DNA from: Achromobacter dolens | GTDB taxonomy: Bacteria > Pseudomonadota > Gammaproteobacteria > Burkholderiales > Burkholderiaceae_B | Assembly (NCBI RefSeq): GCF_902859745.1 | Contig: NZ_CADIJW010000039.1 | Coordinates: 1-52,481 of the forward strand | DNA length: 52,481 nucleotides | Direction: 5' to 3' | Shown here: piece by piece, positions 7,770 through 19,646 of the stretch | Position numbering within the stretch: position 1 is the stretch's first letter | Layout: each line of letters begins with the position of its first letter | Notes under the pieces: generated by a model | What the model saw: the letters and a program-made list of their open reading frames with translations, nothing else | Databases searched by the model: none | Told to the model about the DNA's origin: nothing | Made by a program: the position numbers and the translations under genes

Positions 7770-8404
7770 TTGATGTAGTCCGGTTGGTTGGCGGGCGCGG
7801 CCTGCTGGAAGGCGGGTTGCGCGAGGCAATGTTCGTAGACGCCTACAAGGCGCGGGTAGGCCGACAGGTCGCAGCCCATGCGCTGGGCGTTGGCGACCTG
7901 CGGCACGACGCAGCAGTCCGCCAGCGTCGGCGCGTCGCCGAAGCAATAGGCGCCGCCGCCATGGCGCGCCAGCAGCGCCTCGACCGCGGTCAGGCCTTCG
8001 CGGATCCAGTGGTGATACCAGGCATTCTTCTGCGCGTCGGTGGCGCCCAGCTCTTCCTGCAGGTAGCGCAGGATGCGCATGTTGTTGACCGGGTGGATGT
8101 CGCAGGCGATGGCGTTGGAAAGCTCCAGCACGCGGGCGCGTTCGCGCGGCGCGGCCGGGATCAGGCGCGGCTCGGGGTGGGTGGCGTCCAGATAGTCGAT
8201 GATGGCGAGCGATTGCGACAGTTGGAAATCGCCGTCGGTCAGCAGCGGCACGCCGGCCGACGGATTCCGCGCCACATAGTCCGCGGCGCGCTGTTCCTGC
8301 TTGCGCAGGTTCACCGGGGTGATGTCGACCGGCAGGCCCTTGAGCGCCAGCGCGATGCGCACGCGATACGAGGTGGAGCTGTTGAAGAAGCTGTGCAGTT
8401 GCAT
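7766..8404 (-). CDS. nagL: Maleylpyruvate isomerase (zeta-class glutathione transferase)
   Basis: The 212-residue GST-fold protein has the zeta-class active-site motif NSSTSYRVRIALALKG at residues 8-23 and the C-terminal helical domain (ACDIHPVNNMRILRYL). In the gentisate route it converts maleylpyruvate to fumarylpyruvate with glutathione as cofactor. Maleylacetoacetate isomerase (maiA) is the same family, but the neighbours here are fumarylpyruvate hydrolase and gentisate dioxygenase, not homogentisate enzymes. It is 12 bases after the hydrolase gene and overlaps the next gene by 4 bases. The symbol follows the Ralstonia U2 nag naming. Cytosolic. Confidence 0.88.
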   Translation of the reverse strand: MQLHSFFNSSTSYRVRIALALKGLPVDITPVNLRKQEQRAADYVARNPSAGVPLLTDGDFQLSQSLAIIDYLDATHPEPRLIPAAPRERARVLELSNAIACDIHPVNNMRILRYLQEELGATDAQKNAWYHHWIREGLTAVEALLARHGGGAYCFGDAPTLADCCVVPQVANAQRMGCDLSAYPRLVGVYEHCLAQPAFQQAAPANQPDYIK

Positions 8405-8416
8405 GGGCGGGCTTCC

Positions 8417-9115
8417 TCAGGCGATCCGCACGCTCAGCGTGCCCAGGCCGTCGACGCCGCCGACCATCGTGTCGCCGCGCACCACCGGGCCCACGCCTTC
8501 GGGCGTGCCGGTATAGATCAGATCGCCGGCTTCCAGGCGAAAGTACCGGGACAGGTAGGCGATGGTCTCGGCCACCGACCAGATCAGCTTGCCGATGTCG
8601 CTGCGCTGCTTGTCGGCGCCGTTGACCTGCAGCCAGATGCCGGCGCGGTGGATGTCGCGGGCCTGTGCGGCGGGCACCAGTGGACCGATCGGCGCGCTCT
8701 GATCGAAGGCCTTGCCCAGTTCCCACGGGCGGCCGGCCTCGCGCATTTTCATCTGCAGGTCGCGGCGCGTCATGTCCAGGCCGACGGCGTAGCCCCAGAC
8801 GTGTTGCAGCGCCTGGTCGACGGCTATGTTGGCGCCGCCTTTGCCGATGGCCGCGACCAGCTCGATCTCGTAATGCAGGTTGGCGGTCTCGGGCGGGTAG
8901 GGCAGCGACAGCGTGCTGCCCTCGGCCACCGGCACCACGGCGTCGGCCGGCTTGCAGAAGAAGAAGGGCGGTTCGCGGTCGGGATCGAAGCCCATTTCGC
9001 GGGCGTGGGCGGCGTAGTTGCGGCCGACGCAATAGACGCGGCGCACCGGGAAGCTGTCCTGGCTGCCGGCGACGGGCACGGCAACGGGGGCGGCGGGATC
9101 AAACACAAAAGACAT
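8417..9115 (-). CDS. nagK: Fumarylpyruvate hydrolase (FAH family)
   Basis: The 232-residue protein has the fumarylacetoacetate-hydrolase fold. It has the metal-binding pattern HYEIELVAAIG (E83 and E85) followed by GYAVGLDMTRRDLQ (D114), and the conserved GDLIYTGTPEGVGPV near the C-terminus. It cleaves fumarylpyruvate to fumarate and pyruvate, the last step of gentisate breakdown. The start ATG at 9115 has an AAAGGTG site. It lies 77 bases after the gentisate dioxygenase stop, a gap that holds a large perfect palindrome. The family is certain; the substrate is assigned from the operon. Confidence 0.9.
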   Translation of the reverse strand: MSFVFDPAAPVAVPVAGSQDSFPVRRVYCVGRNYAAHAREMGFDPDREPPFFFCKPADAVVPVAEGSTLSLPYPPETANLHYEIELVAAIGKGGANIAVDQALQHVWGYAVGLDMTRRDLQMKMREAGRPWELGKAFDQSAPIGPLVPAAQARDIHRAGIWLQVNGADKQRSDIGKLIWSVAETIAYLSRYFRLEAGDLIYTGTPEGVGPVVRGDTMVGGVDGLGTLSVRIA

Positions 9116-9138
9116 GGGTCACCTTTCTGGAATGCGGC

Positions 9139-9162
9139 GCCGGGGCCCGCGCGGGCCCCGGC
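9139..9162. repeat. 24-base perfect palindrome between gentisate dioxygenase and fumarylpyruvate hydrolase genes
   Basis: Positions 9139-9150 are exactly reverse-complementary to 9151-9162, and all bases are G or C. It lies 24 bases before the hydrolase start on the transcript. It may form a stabilising or partly terminating stem between the first and second genes of the operon. Confidence 0.5.
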
Positions 9163-9192
9163 CGGAATTGAAATGAAGGGAGGGAGCCGCCT

Positions 9193-10245
9193 TCAGGCGG
9201 TGCGTTCTTCGCGCCACAGGCCCAGCGCGTCCTGCACCGGGCGGTCGGAATAGCTGAACAGGGTGGCGTCTTCCAGCGCCGCCAACTGCACCGGCTGCCA
9301 CGACGGCGCCACGAACACGTCGCGCGGGCCGAAATGGAATTCGGCGTCGCCGATGCGGGCGATGCCGCGGCCTTCCACCACGCTGTAGACGGTGGAGTCG
9401 GTGCTGCGATAGGGCTTGCCCTGGAAGCCGGCCGGCAGAAGCTGCATGAAGGTGGCCATGGTGGGCATGGGGTAGCCGCCCGTGGCCGGGTTCAGGTAGC
9501 GCAGCTTGACGCCGTCCCAGGGGTCGAGCTCGCCGTGGCGGTAGAGCGCGTCCAGCGCCTCGCGGCTGCGCTCGTAGGGATAGTTGAAGATCGGCGAGGT
9601 GCCGCCGGTGGCGCGATGCCGCACCGGCGCCATGTTGTGGCCGTAGCGCGCCATGCTGTCGCCTTCGGGACGCGTGACCGGCTGGGTGGCGGACGGATAG
9701 TTCTCGGCGAAGCCGGCATCCAGGAAGCGCAGCAGCGGGATGTCCAGGCCGTCCAGCCAGACCACCGGTTCGCCGCCGTCGACGGTCTCGGCGTTGCCGT
9801 GGTCGTGCCAGGTCCAGGACGGCGTGATGATGAAGTCGCCCGGATGCATGGTGGTGCGCTCGCCGTTGACGGCGGTGTAGGCGCCGCGGCCCTCGACGAT
9901 GAAGCGCAGGGCGGACTGGGTGTGGCGGTGGCTGGGCGCGATCTCGCCGGGCAGGATCAGTTGCAGGCCGGCGTACAGGCTCTGCGTGATGCTGGCCTGG
10001 CCGGGCAGGCCCGGGTTCTCCAGGATCAGCACGCGCCGCACGGCTTCCTCGGCGCTGATGAGCGAGCCGGAGGCCAGCACGTCGTCGCGCACCTCGTCGT
10101 ATTTCCAGATGGCGGGCACGCAGCGCGGCGCGGGCTGGCGCGGCACCAGGTTGTGCAGCGACTCCCACAGGGGGGCCATGTGCTTCTGGGCGATGCGGGC
10201 GTAATAGGCGGCGCGATCCGCGCCGGGGGGGTGACCGTCGGGCAT
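9193..10245 (-). CDS. nagI: Gentisate 1,2-dioxygenase
   Basis: The 350-residue bicupin protein carries iron ligands in its first cupin: HRH at residues 106-108 (in [18 protein letters not shown]) and the first His of HDH (147) in [12 protein letters not shown] second cupin near the C-terminus ([15 protein letters not shown]) lacks the full ligand set, as is usual in this family. It opens the ring of gentisate with O2 to give maleylpyruvate. The ATG at 10245 follows an AGGAGACA site. It is the first gene of the eight-gene operon and diverges from the LysR gene across a 169-base control region. Also called gtdA or sdgD elsewhere. Confidence 0.93.
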   Translation of the reverse strand: MPDGHPPGADRAAYYARIAQKHMAPLWESLHNLVPRQPAPRCVPAIWKYDEVRDDVLASGSLISAEEAVRRVLILENPGLPGQASITQSLYAGLQLILPGEIAPSHRHTQSALRFIVEGRGAYTAVNGERTTMHPGDFIITPSWTWHDHGNAETVDGGEPVVWLDGLDIPLLRFLDAGFAENYPSATQPVTRPEGDSMARYGHNMAPVRHRATGGTSPIFNYPYERSREALDALYRHGELDPWDGVKLRYLNPATGGYPMPTMATFMQLLPAGFQGKPYRSTDSTVYSVVEGRGIARIGDAEFHFGPRDVFVAPSWQPVQLAALEDATLFSYSDRPVQDALGLWREERTA

Positions 10246-10368
10246 GTCTGTCTCCTGGGGCCGGCGTCGGGGCCGGCTTCTGTGGGCCCGTCGCGGCGGG
10301 CGCGGCGGGGCCTGATATGGAGACGATTATGCGTAACGAGCTATGTGTTTTGAAATGAAATTATCTTA

Positions 10369-10396
10369 TTATCCATATCAATAACTATATGGATAA
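10369..10396. promoter_or_regulatory. Palindromic operator candidate between the gentisate operon and its LysR gene
   Basis: A perfect 10-bp inverted repeat (TTATCCATAT at 10369-10378, ATATGGATAA at 10387-10396, spacer of 8) sits in an AT-rich island (about 10321-10400) that contrasts with the GC-rich surroundings. It ends 18 bases before the LysR start and lies upstream of the divergent operon. LysR regulators usually bind such dyads and repress their own gene. The exact T-N11-A form is not centred here. Confidence 0.65.
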
Positions 10397-10414
10397 GAGA
10401 CCAAAGGGGACTCC

Positions 10415-11350
10415 ATGGACTGGACTCACCGATTGCGCCTGCGCAATCTGAAAATGCTGCTCAGCCTGGCCCAGACCCGCAACATCAGCCACTCGGCCGC
10501 GATGCTCAACACGACCCAGCCGGGGTTGTCGAAGTGGTTGAAGGATCTGGAGGACGACATCGGCCTGCCGCTGTTCGAGCGCCATGCGCGCGGCCTGCGG
10601 CCGACGCCGCACGGCGACGTGCTGATCGCGCACGCGCAGCGGGTCGAGGCGCAACTGGACCGCGCCAGCGCCGACATGGCCGCCTTGCGCGAAGGGGGCG
10701 GCGGGCGGGTGGTGATCGGCGCGTCCGGCGCCTCGGCGTCGGATACCGTGCCGCTGGCGGTGATGAAGCTGCTCGAACGCATGCCGCAGGCCCGCGTGAA
10801 ACTGGTGGAAGGCACCACCGACCGCCTGCTGGCGCAACTGGCGCAGGGCGACCTGGACATCGTGGTGGGCCGCTCGGCGCCCGAGCATCACGATCCGGCC
10901 ATCCGCTTCGAGGCCCTCTACCTGGAGCCGATCCACCTGGTGGCGCGGCCGCGCCATCCGCTGTTCGCGCGGGAGCAGCCGGGCTGGCCGGAGCTGCTGT
11001 CATACCGCTGGATCCTGTGGCCCAAGGGCACGCCGATCCGCAACGCGGTCGACGCCGCGCTGGCCGCGGCCGGCCAGGCGCCGCCGGCCGATCACATCGA
11101 ATCCAATTCGGTCACCATCAACCTCACGCTGATCAACAACAGCGACATGATCGGCGTCGCTTCGCATCGCGCCGCGCTGCGCTTCACGCAGATGAAGGCG
11201 ATGCGCATCATTCCGATGCGCCTGTCGGGCTTCGGCTCGGTGGCCATGTACTGGCGCGAGGATGCGTTCCGGCCGACCGCCGTGCAGGAGGCGATGGCCG
11301 CGCTGCGCAACACGGTGGCCGAACACGCGCCGGGCGTGACGAGGCTGTGA
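10415..11350 (+). CDS. LysR-family transcriptional regulator, probable regulator of the gentisate operon
   Basis: The 311-residue protein has an N-terminal winged helix-turn-helix (about residues 8-68: RNISHSAAMLNTTQPGLSKW, LGLPLFERHA-type wing, TPHGDVLIAHA). A LysR substrate domain follows (VVIGASGASASDTVPL; HLVARPRHPLF). The ATG at 10415 is preceded by AAAGGGGA. It is divergent from gentisate dioxygenase with an AT-rich palindrome between them, the standard arrangement for control of an aromatic operon by a pathway intermediate. The ligand is probably 3-hydroxybenzoate or gentisate by inference. Its stop overlaps the next start by 1 base (TGATG). Confidence 0.9.
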   Translation: MDWTHRLRLRNLKMLLSLAQTRNISHSAAMLNTTQPGLSKWLKDLEDDIGLPLFERHARGLRPTPHGDVLIAHAQRVEAQLDRASADMAALREGGGGRVVIGASGASASDTVPLAVMKLLERMPQARVKLVEGTTDRLLAQLAQGDLDIVVGRSAPEHHDPAIRFEALYLEPIHLVARPRHPLFAREQPGWPELLSYRWILWPKGTPIRNAVDAALAAAGQAPPADHIESNSVTINLTLINNSDMIGVASHRAALRFTQMKAMRIIPMRLSGFGSVAMYWREDAFRPTAVQEAMAALRNTVAEHAPGVTRL

Positions 11351-11907
11351 TGGCGCCGTCCGGCCCCGGGCTGAATGCGCTGATCGCGCAATGCCGCCGC
11401 CTGGAGGCGGCGCTGCGCGACGAGGCGGGCGCGCCGGACGCATCCGCGGCCATGCACCGTTTCGTTGCCGAGATGGATGCGCGCGCCGCGCCGCCGGGGC
11501 TGTGGTCGCCGCTGGCGCTGGCGGTGCTGACCATGGTTGGCGGCATCGGCGTCGGCATCGGCCTGCTGAGCCTGCTGCTGCGGCCGGCCGGGCCGGCGCT
11601 GGCGGCCTTCGCGCTGGTGCTGGCCTGCGCCGTCACGGCCCTGGCGCTGGCGATCGGCGTGGTGGCCTTCATGGGCGGCTACAGCCTGGGGCTGGTGCTG
11701 CTCAAGCGCACCGCGCTGGCGTTGGCCTCTGCCGGCGTGCTGGGCCTGATCGCCTGGTCGCAGGGCGACATGCGCGCGGTCGGCCCGGTGGTCGCGCTGC
11801 TGGGCGGCGCGGGCGCGTGGCTGCTGATGAACAGCAATGCGTTCTATGTGTTCGCCGGCTATCGCGTGGCGCTGCGGGTGATGCAGGCGCAGGCGCGGCG
11901 GCCGTAA
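11350..11907 (+). CDS. Small membrane protein of unknown function
   Basis: The 185-residue protein has about 45 polar N-terminal residues. Four hydrophobic segments follow: LALAVLTMVGGIGVGIGLL, an Ala/Leu-rich stretch to VVAFMGG, ALALASAGVLGLIAW, and VVALLGGAGAWLLMNSNAF. It overlaps the LysR stop codon by one base, so the two are probably translated together. I do not recognise the family. A link to aromatic uptake or efflux is possible from position only. The ATG at 11350 is the only start compatible with the overlap. Being all Ala/Leu/Gly-rich, it gives few distinguishing motifs. Confidence 0.6.
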   Translation: MAPSGPGLNALIAQCRRLEAALRDEAGAPDASAAMHRFVAEMDARAAPPGLWSPLALAVLTMVGGIGVGIGLLSLLLRPAGPALAAFALVLACAVTALALAIGVVAFMGGYSLGLVLLKRTALALASAGVLGLIAWSQGDMRAVGPVVALLGGAGAWLLMNSNAFYVFAGYRVALRVMQAQARRP

Positions 11908-12023
11908 GCGGCCGGCTGCGTGCGCGTGATGGGTGGGGGGGAGGGGCCGAGGCCGCCGATGCCTCGCGGCGATCCGCGCGCAGGCAGCCGGCGCGTGTCA
12001 GCGGCGCGCCGGGCGGCATCCGT

Positions 12024-13533
<1,510 letters not shown>

Positions 13534-13547
<14 letters not shown>

Positions 13548-14988
13548 TGTTCTTGGCGCCGTTCAGGTGTGCCCCGGCCAGCGGGTCGAGGCGTCTAAAG
13601 GAAAAGACCGAAGCCGCGCACAGCAGGCCGATGACGATGAAGCCGACGATCACGTCGCCCACCACCAGGCTTTCCGCCCCGCGCAGGGTCATGCTGATGT
13701 TCAGGGTCACCGCGGCCACGCCCACGCCCAGGCTGATGCCGAGCTGCTGCGCCATGGCGGCGAAACTGCTGGCGCGGCTCATCTTGGCCGGGGGAATGTC
13801 GGCATAGGTTAGCGTATTTACGCCGGTGAACTGCAGCGAGCGGAAGAAGCCGCCGACCAGCAGGATGGCGATCATCAGCCAGACCGGGGTGGTGGGGGTG
13901 AACGTGGCGCAGACCACGATGAAGGCGCCGGTCAGCACCGCGTTCACGGTCAGCACGCGGCGAAAGCCGAAATGCCTGACGATGGGCGTGGCGACGAATT
14001 TCATCAGCAGCGCGCCGGCGGCGCTGGCGAAGGTGATCAGGCCGGCCGAGAACGGCGACAGGCCGAAGCCCACCTGCAGCAGCATGGCCAGCAGGAAGGG
14101 CGTGGCGCCGACCGCGAAGCGGCACAGGTTGCCGCCCAGCGTCGAGATGGCGAAGGTCGGGATGCGCATCAGCGCCAGATCGATGATCGGGTGTTCGGTG
14201 CGGCGCGCATGCCAGCCGTAGAGCAGGCCGCAGACGATGCCGACCGCGATCAGGCCCAGCAGCATCGGCAGCGGCATGACGTCGCGGCCGATGGCCTCGA
14301 AGCCGCTGACCAGCGTGGCCAGGCACACGGCGCTGAGCAGGAAGCCGAGCCAGTCCAGGCGCGGCGCCGATTCTTCCTTGATCTCGGCCACGTAGCGCAG
14401 CACCAGCGCGATGCCGAGCACGCCGATGGGGATGTTGATCAGGAAGATCCAGTGCCACGACATGTACGTGACCATGAAACCGCCCAGCGGCGGCCCGATC
14501 ACCGGCCCCAGCAGTGCCGGGATCGACAGGAACGACATGGCTTTCAGCAGGTCCTGCTTGGGCACCGTGCGCAGCAGGATGATGCGGCCCACCGGCACCA
14601 TCATGGCCCCGGCCATGCCCTGCACCACCCGGGCGATGACCAGTTGCGGCAGGTCCTGCGACAGGGCGCAGGCCACGGAGCTGAGGGTGAACAGGCCGAT
14701 GGCGGCGATGAACACGCGGCGCGCGCCGTAGCGGTCGGCGGCCCAGCCGCTGACTGGCACGAACACGGCCACCGACAGCAGGTAGGAGGTGATGGCCACG
14801 TTCAACCGCACCGGGGTCGATCCCAGGGCCCGCGCCATGGCCGGCAGGGCGGTGGCGACCACCGTGGCGTCCAGCATCTGCATGAACAGCGCACAGCCGA
14901 CGATGAAGGGAATCATGCGCGCCGCGCGCACCGCGTCCGGGGTCGAGGGAGGAGCGGGATTGGCTGCGGCTGCGGATTCGGCTGACAT
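13534..14988 (-). CDS. MFS drug/proton antiporter, DHA2 (EmrB/QacA-like) family
   Basis: The 484-residue polytopic protein fits the 14-helix DHA2 family. Helix 1 carries [20 protein letters not shown], followed by [16 protein letters not shown] (the loop 2-3 motif) and [14 protein letters not shown], the antiporter motif region. The start ATG at 14988 ([14 protein letters not shown]) was chosen over longer upstream frames, which run into the divergent promoter. It overlaps glpK by 14 bases and is divergent from the DUF3460 gene. The substrate is unknown; the glpK coupling hints at a metabolite rather than a drug, but this is weak. Confidence 0.88.
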
Positions 14989-15086
14989 GGCGGAGGGGGG
15001 CGGTGGGACCCGGAAGATTGTAACGCCGGCTCCCGGCCCCGCGTGCAGTAAACTCCGGGTATCCGAAACCCACTGAAATTGGTGCC

Positions 15087-15275
15087 ATGGCAACCAACTA
15101 CGAATCCGAGATCACCAAGTTCCTCAAAGACTACAAGCAGTCGCACCCTGGCACCGAAGAACGCCAGCGCGAAGGCCGTGCGCGTCTGTGGGACAAGCCG
15201 CAGGACGCGGAGCTGCTGGAAGGCTTCCGCGCCGCCCGCGTGCCGCAAAAGCCGTACGTGTATCAGGCCGACTGA
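15087..15275 (+). CDS. DUF3460 family protein
   Basis: The 62-residue protein (MATNYESEITKFLKDYKQSH, then GRARLWDKPQDAELLEGF and VPQKPYVYQAD) matches the DUF3460 pattern found in Burkholderiales. It is charged, soluble and of unknown function. The start at 15087 is preceded by GGTGCC. It lies 16 bases before scpA, a placement often seen in this group. It begins the plus-strand housekeeping operon DUF3460-scpA-panC. Confidence 0.88.
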   Translation: MATNYESEITKFLKDYKQSHPGTEERQREGRARLWDKPQDAELLEGFRAARVPQKPYVYQAD

Positions 15276-15291
15276 TACCGTTGCGGCAGCC

Positions 15292-17109
<1,818 letters not shown>

Positions 17110-17121
17110 GGCCGCGCACCC

Positions 17122-17137
17122 CTGGCAAAATTGCCAG
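17122..17137. promoter_or_regulatory. CT-N12-AG inverted repeat (lux-box-like) upstream of a LuxR-type gene
   Basis: CTGGCAAAATTGCCAG has 7-bp arms around AA and follows the CT-N12-AG form of lux-type boxes. It lies 37 bases before the chosen start of the small LuxR-family gene. It could be an autoregulatory site. The short length means chance occurrence is possible. Confidence 0.4.
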
Positions 17138-17173
17138 CTTATGTCGCCGGCGAGGGCGGGGCAGACTCTCTGC

Positions 17174-17614
17174 ATGTCATCATTGCAGAGCCATTCCATG
17201 CACGTTCCCCGCGCCGACCTCGATCGCCTCCTGTCCGCCCTGACGCCGCGCGAGCGCCAGATCGTCGCCTATGTCGCGGCTGGCCGTCCGAACAAGGTCA
17301 TCGCGATTGACCTGGACATTTCCCTGCGCACCGCCGAGGCCCACCGCGCCCGGATCTTCGCCAAGCTGGGCGTGCGCAACGCCATGCAACTGGCCTGCCG
17401 GCTGTGCGCCTTTGGGCAACCGGGCGTGTCGCCGGTGCTGGGAGCGCCATTGCCGTGCGGGTCGGAGGCTGGGGCGCCGGTCGCCCCGCCGCCCGAGCCC
17501 GCTGCGGATACGCCCGCGTCAGACACGCGCTATGCGCTGCGGGCGGAGCGGGTCGATGCCATCCTCGCGGATTGCTGCGCGGCACTTATCAATAAAGGAT
17601 ACTGGAGTAAGTAG
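17174..17614 (+). CDS. LuxR-type helix-turn-helix protein, single-domain
   Basis: The 146-residue protein has a GerE/LuxR helix-turn-helix near the N-terminus: LTPRERQIVAYVAAGRPNKV, then LRTAEAHRARIFAKLGVRN, the recognition region. No receiver or autoinducer-binding domain precedes it. The C-terminal half is Pro/Ala-rich and poorly conserved. The start is uncertain: ATGs at 17141, 17174 and 17198 are all in frame and none has a clear ribosome site. 17141 leaves only 3 bases after the inverted repeat, so a later start is favoured. Targets are unknown. The stop codon lies inside a terminator hairpin. Confidence 0.75.
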   Translation: MSSLQSHSMHVPRADLDRLLSALTPRERQIVAYVAAGRPNKVIAIDLDISLRTAEAHRARIFAKLGVRNAMQLACRLCAFGQPGVSPVLGAPLPCGSEAGAPVAPPPEPAADTPASDTRYALRAERVDAILADCCAALINKGYWSK

Positions 17615-17626
17615 GCACTTACTTTT
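17606..17626 (+). terminator. Intrinsic terminator of the LuxR-type gene
   Basis: AGTAAGT (17606-17612) pairs with ACTTACT (17617-17623) around the loop AGGC and is followed by TTT. The stem overlaps the stop codon. It is weaker in G+C than the window's other hairpins. Confidence 0.6.
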
Positions 17627-17676
17627 CGAGGGTGGCCAGCCGCCCCTCGGCTTTCATCGGTCCAGGACGCCGCCCC

Positions 17677-17717
17677 AAAAACCAAGGGCCTGGCGGATGC
17701 GTCATCCGGCAGGCCCT
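17677..17717 (-). terminator. Rho-independent terminator of the lipoprotein gene
   Basis: Read on the minus strand, an 8-bp stem (17710-17717 with 17685-17692) plus an inner 6-bp stem (17703-17708 with 17694-17699) is followed by TTGGTTTTT. It lies 44 bases after the lipoprotein stop codon. Confidence 0.8.
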
Positions 17718-17760
17718 GCGGGGGATGGCCAGGCCGGGCTGGATACCCGGCCCGCCGCGC

Positions 17761-18519
17761 TCAGGGGCATTGAGGCGCCTGGGCCTTGGCCAGTTCGTCG
17801 ATCGGATCCAGGTCCGGCTGGCGGGTCAGGTTGTAGTTCAGGTTGGGCGACTGGCCGCCGATGGAGCGCACGCGCAGCACGTTGTTGGCGGCGACCACGA
17901 ATTCGACCCGCATGTTGCCCTTGCTGTCGAGCAGCAGGACGCGCGGCGGGCGCTCGTCGGTGGCGTCCCAGCAGCCTTGCTCGACGATCGGCGCGGCCTT
18001 CTGGGGATCGTTTTCCAGGTAGGCGGTGCGGCCGCGCCAGCGGCCGTTGGGCGCCAGGGTCAGGGTGACGCGCTGCGCCGTGCACTGCATGGCGGGCGAG
18101 AAACACGGCAGCGTACCCATGTAGGTCTGCGGCTGCGGCACCAGGCTGTTGGCGGCGGCGCTCTGCGTCGCGGCGGGCGCCGGGGCGGGCGCCGCGCCGG
18201 CGCCGCTGCTCGCGCCTTCCGGCACGGGCTGGCCATCCTCGGTGGTGGCGCCCTGGGCCGCGGCGGCCTGGGTCGGGGTCTTCTTCTGGTCGGGCTTCAG
18301 CGCGATCTGCACCTGCGACGGCGCCCGCAGCACGGTGCGGTAGCCGGCGCCGGAACCCTGGTACTGGGCGTCGGTGACGGTGCTTTCGACCGGGGGATCG
18401 TAATAGCCTTCGGTGCGTTGCTGGGCGCAGCCCGCGGCAGCCAGCGCCGTGCCCGCTAACAGCAGCCCCATCATGCTGAGTTTGCGGGGGCGGGTAAGGA
18501 TTTCGACGCGCGCGGCCAT
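17761..18519 (-). CDS. Lipoprotein with NlpE-like C-terminal domain
   Basis: The 252-residue protein has a signal sequence ending in a lipobox (LAAAGC, Cys31), so it is probably lipid-anchored. An Ala/Pro-rich linker (about 95-125) leads to a C-terminal beta domain. Its pattern is YMGTLPCFSPAMQC, VTLTLAPNGRWRGRTAYLEN, GCWD and ANNVLRVRSIGG. That resembles the NlpE N-terminal barrel, known for copper/adhesion stress signalling. The NlpE CxxC pair is replaced by more widely spaced cysteines. The call is by pattern only. It diverges from pilD across about 190 bases and has a good terminator. Confidence 0.75.
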   Translation of the reverse strand: MAARVEILTRPRKLSMMGLLLAGTALAAAGCAQQRTEGYYDPPVESTVTDAQYQGSGAGYRTVLRAPSQVQIALKPDQKKTPTQAAAAQGATTEDGQPVPEGASSGAGAAPAPAPAATQSAAANSLVPQPQTYMGTLPCFSPAMQCTAQRVTLTLAPNGRWRGRTAYLENDPQKAAPIVEQGCWDATDERPPRVLLLDSKGNMRVEFVVAANNVLRVRSIGGQSPNLNYNLTRQPDLDPIDELAKAQAPQCP

Positions 18520-18712
18520 GGCAGCTGATCCGTAAGTTGAGTCTGTCTCCGATTTTACGCACTTATGCGAAGATTCGATACGTTCCCCACCATCCTGAAA
18601 GGCGTTGCCGGCACTTTATGCACAAATTACGACACGGCTCCTGGCAGCCCGCCCGCCGTCCTGCCGTCCGCGCTCGTCCGCCGGCGCGGCGGACCGCGCC
18701 GCGAGGGCGCGC

Positions 18713-19567
18713 ATGACGCTGTGGCATGTCTTGCCGGTGCCCCTGGCGGCGTTTGTCGCGCTGGCCGCGCTGGCCGGCCTGCTGGTCGGCGGCTGGCTGA
18801 CGCAGGTCACCTACCGCCTGCCGCGCATGATGGAACGCGAGTGGCAGGCGCAGTGCCAGGAAGCGGCGGGCAATGCCCGGCCGGCGATCGACTCCGACCT
18901 GCGGGCGCCGGCCGCGCATTGTCCGAGCTGCGAGGCGCCGGTGACGGGCTGGCGCCGCCTGCCGCTGCTGGGCTGGCTGGCGCTGCGCGGCCGTTGCGCC
19001 GCGTGCGGCGCCCCGATCGGTTGGCGCTATCCCGCGATCGAGGCGATCACCTGCATCCTGTTCGCCGCCTGCGCCTGGCGTTTCGGCGCCACGCCCATCG
19101 CGTTGTGCGCCATGGGCTTGTCGGCGGCGCTGGTGGCGCTGGCCTGGATCGATCTGGAATCGACCCTGCTGCCGGACGCGATTACGCTGCCGCTGACCTG
19201 GGCCGGCCTGCTCGTGAATCTGTTCGACGCCTTCACGCCGCTACCGATGGCGGTAGTGGGCGCGGTGGCCGGCTACCTGTTCCTGTGGGTTATCTTTCAT
19301 GCATTCCGCCTGCTGACCGGCCGCGAAGGCATGGGCTACGGCGATTTCAAGCTGCTGGCGGCGCTGGGGGCCTGGTTCGGTGTCGGCGCCTTGCCAATGC
19401 TGCTGCTGGGCGCCTCGGTGGTCGGCGTGGTGGTGGGCGGCGCCCTGACGCTCGGCGGCCGGGCACGCCGCGGCCAGGCCTTGCCGTTCGGCCCATACCT
19501 GGCGCTGGCGGGCGTGGCCGTGCTGCTGTTGGGCGGCGAGCAAGGCCTGGGATGGTTGCTGCATTGA
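18713..19567 (+). CDS. pilD: Prepilin peptidase / N-methyltransferase (A24)
   Basis: The 284-residue polytopic protein has the zinc-binding cysteine pairs HCPSC (70, 73) and CAAC (95, 98). The two catalytic aspartates of the A24 family are present: Asp147 in AWIDLESTLLPD and Asp211 in GMGYGDFKLLAALGAWFG. It removes the leader of type IV pilins or type II pseudopilins and methylates the new N-terminus at the inner membrane. The start ATG at 18713 was chosen by alignment with family length and a GCGAGGG site; the longer frame lacks support. No pilin genes lie in the window. coaE follows after 79 bases. Confidence 0.93.
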   Translation: MTLWHVLPVPLAAFVALAALAGLLVGGWLTQVTYRLPRMMEREWQAQCQEAAGNARPAIDSDLRAPAAHCPSCEAPVTGWRRLPLLGWLALRGRCAACGAPIGWRYPAIEAITCILFAACAWRFGATPIALCAMGLSAALVALAWIDLESTLLPDAITLPLTWAGLLVNLFDAFTPLPMAVVGAVAGYLFLWVIFHAFRLLTGREGMGYGDFKLLAALGAWFGVGALPMLLLGASVVGVVVGGALTLGGRARRGQALPFGPYLALAGVAVLLLGGEQGLGWLLH

Positions 19568-19646
19568 ACGCGCGTCCGCCCCGCGGCGGCGCGCGCCCGG
19601 TGGGACGCAGGGGCGGCGGGGAGCAGGGCGCACAGGAAGGACGAAC

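Noticed and set aside
7766-9115. Homogentisate/tyrosine breakdown enzymes (maiA, fahA)
   Set aside because: Gentisate dioxygenase and the short FAH-type hydrolase show the maleylpyruvate/fumarylpyruvate branch instead.
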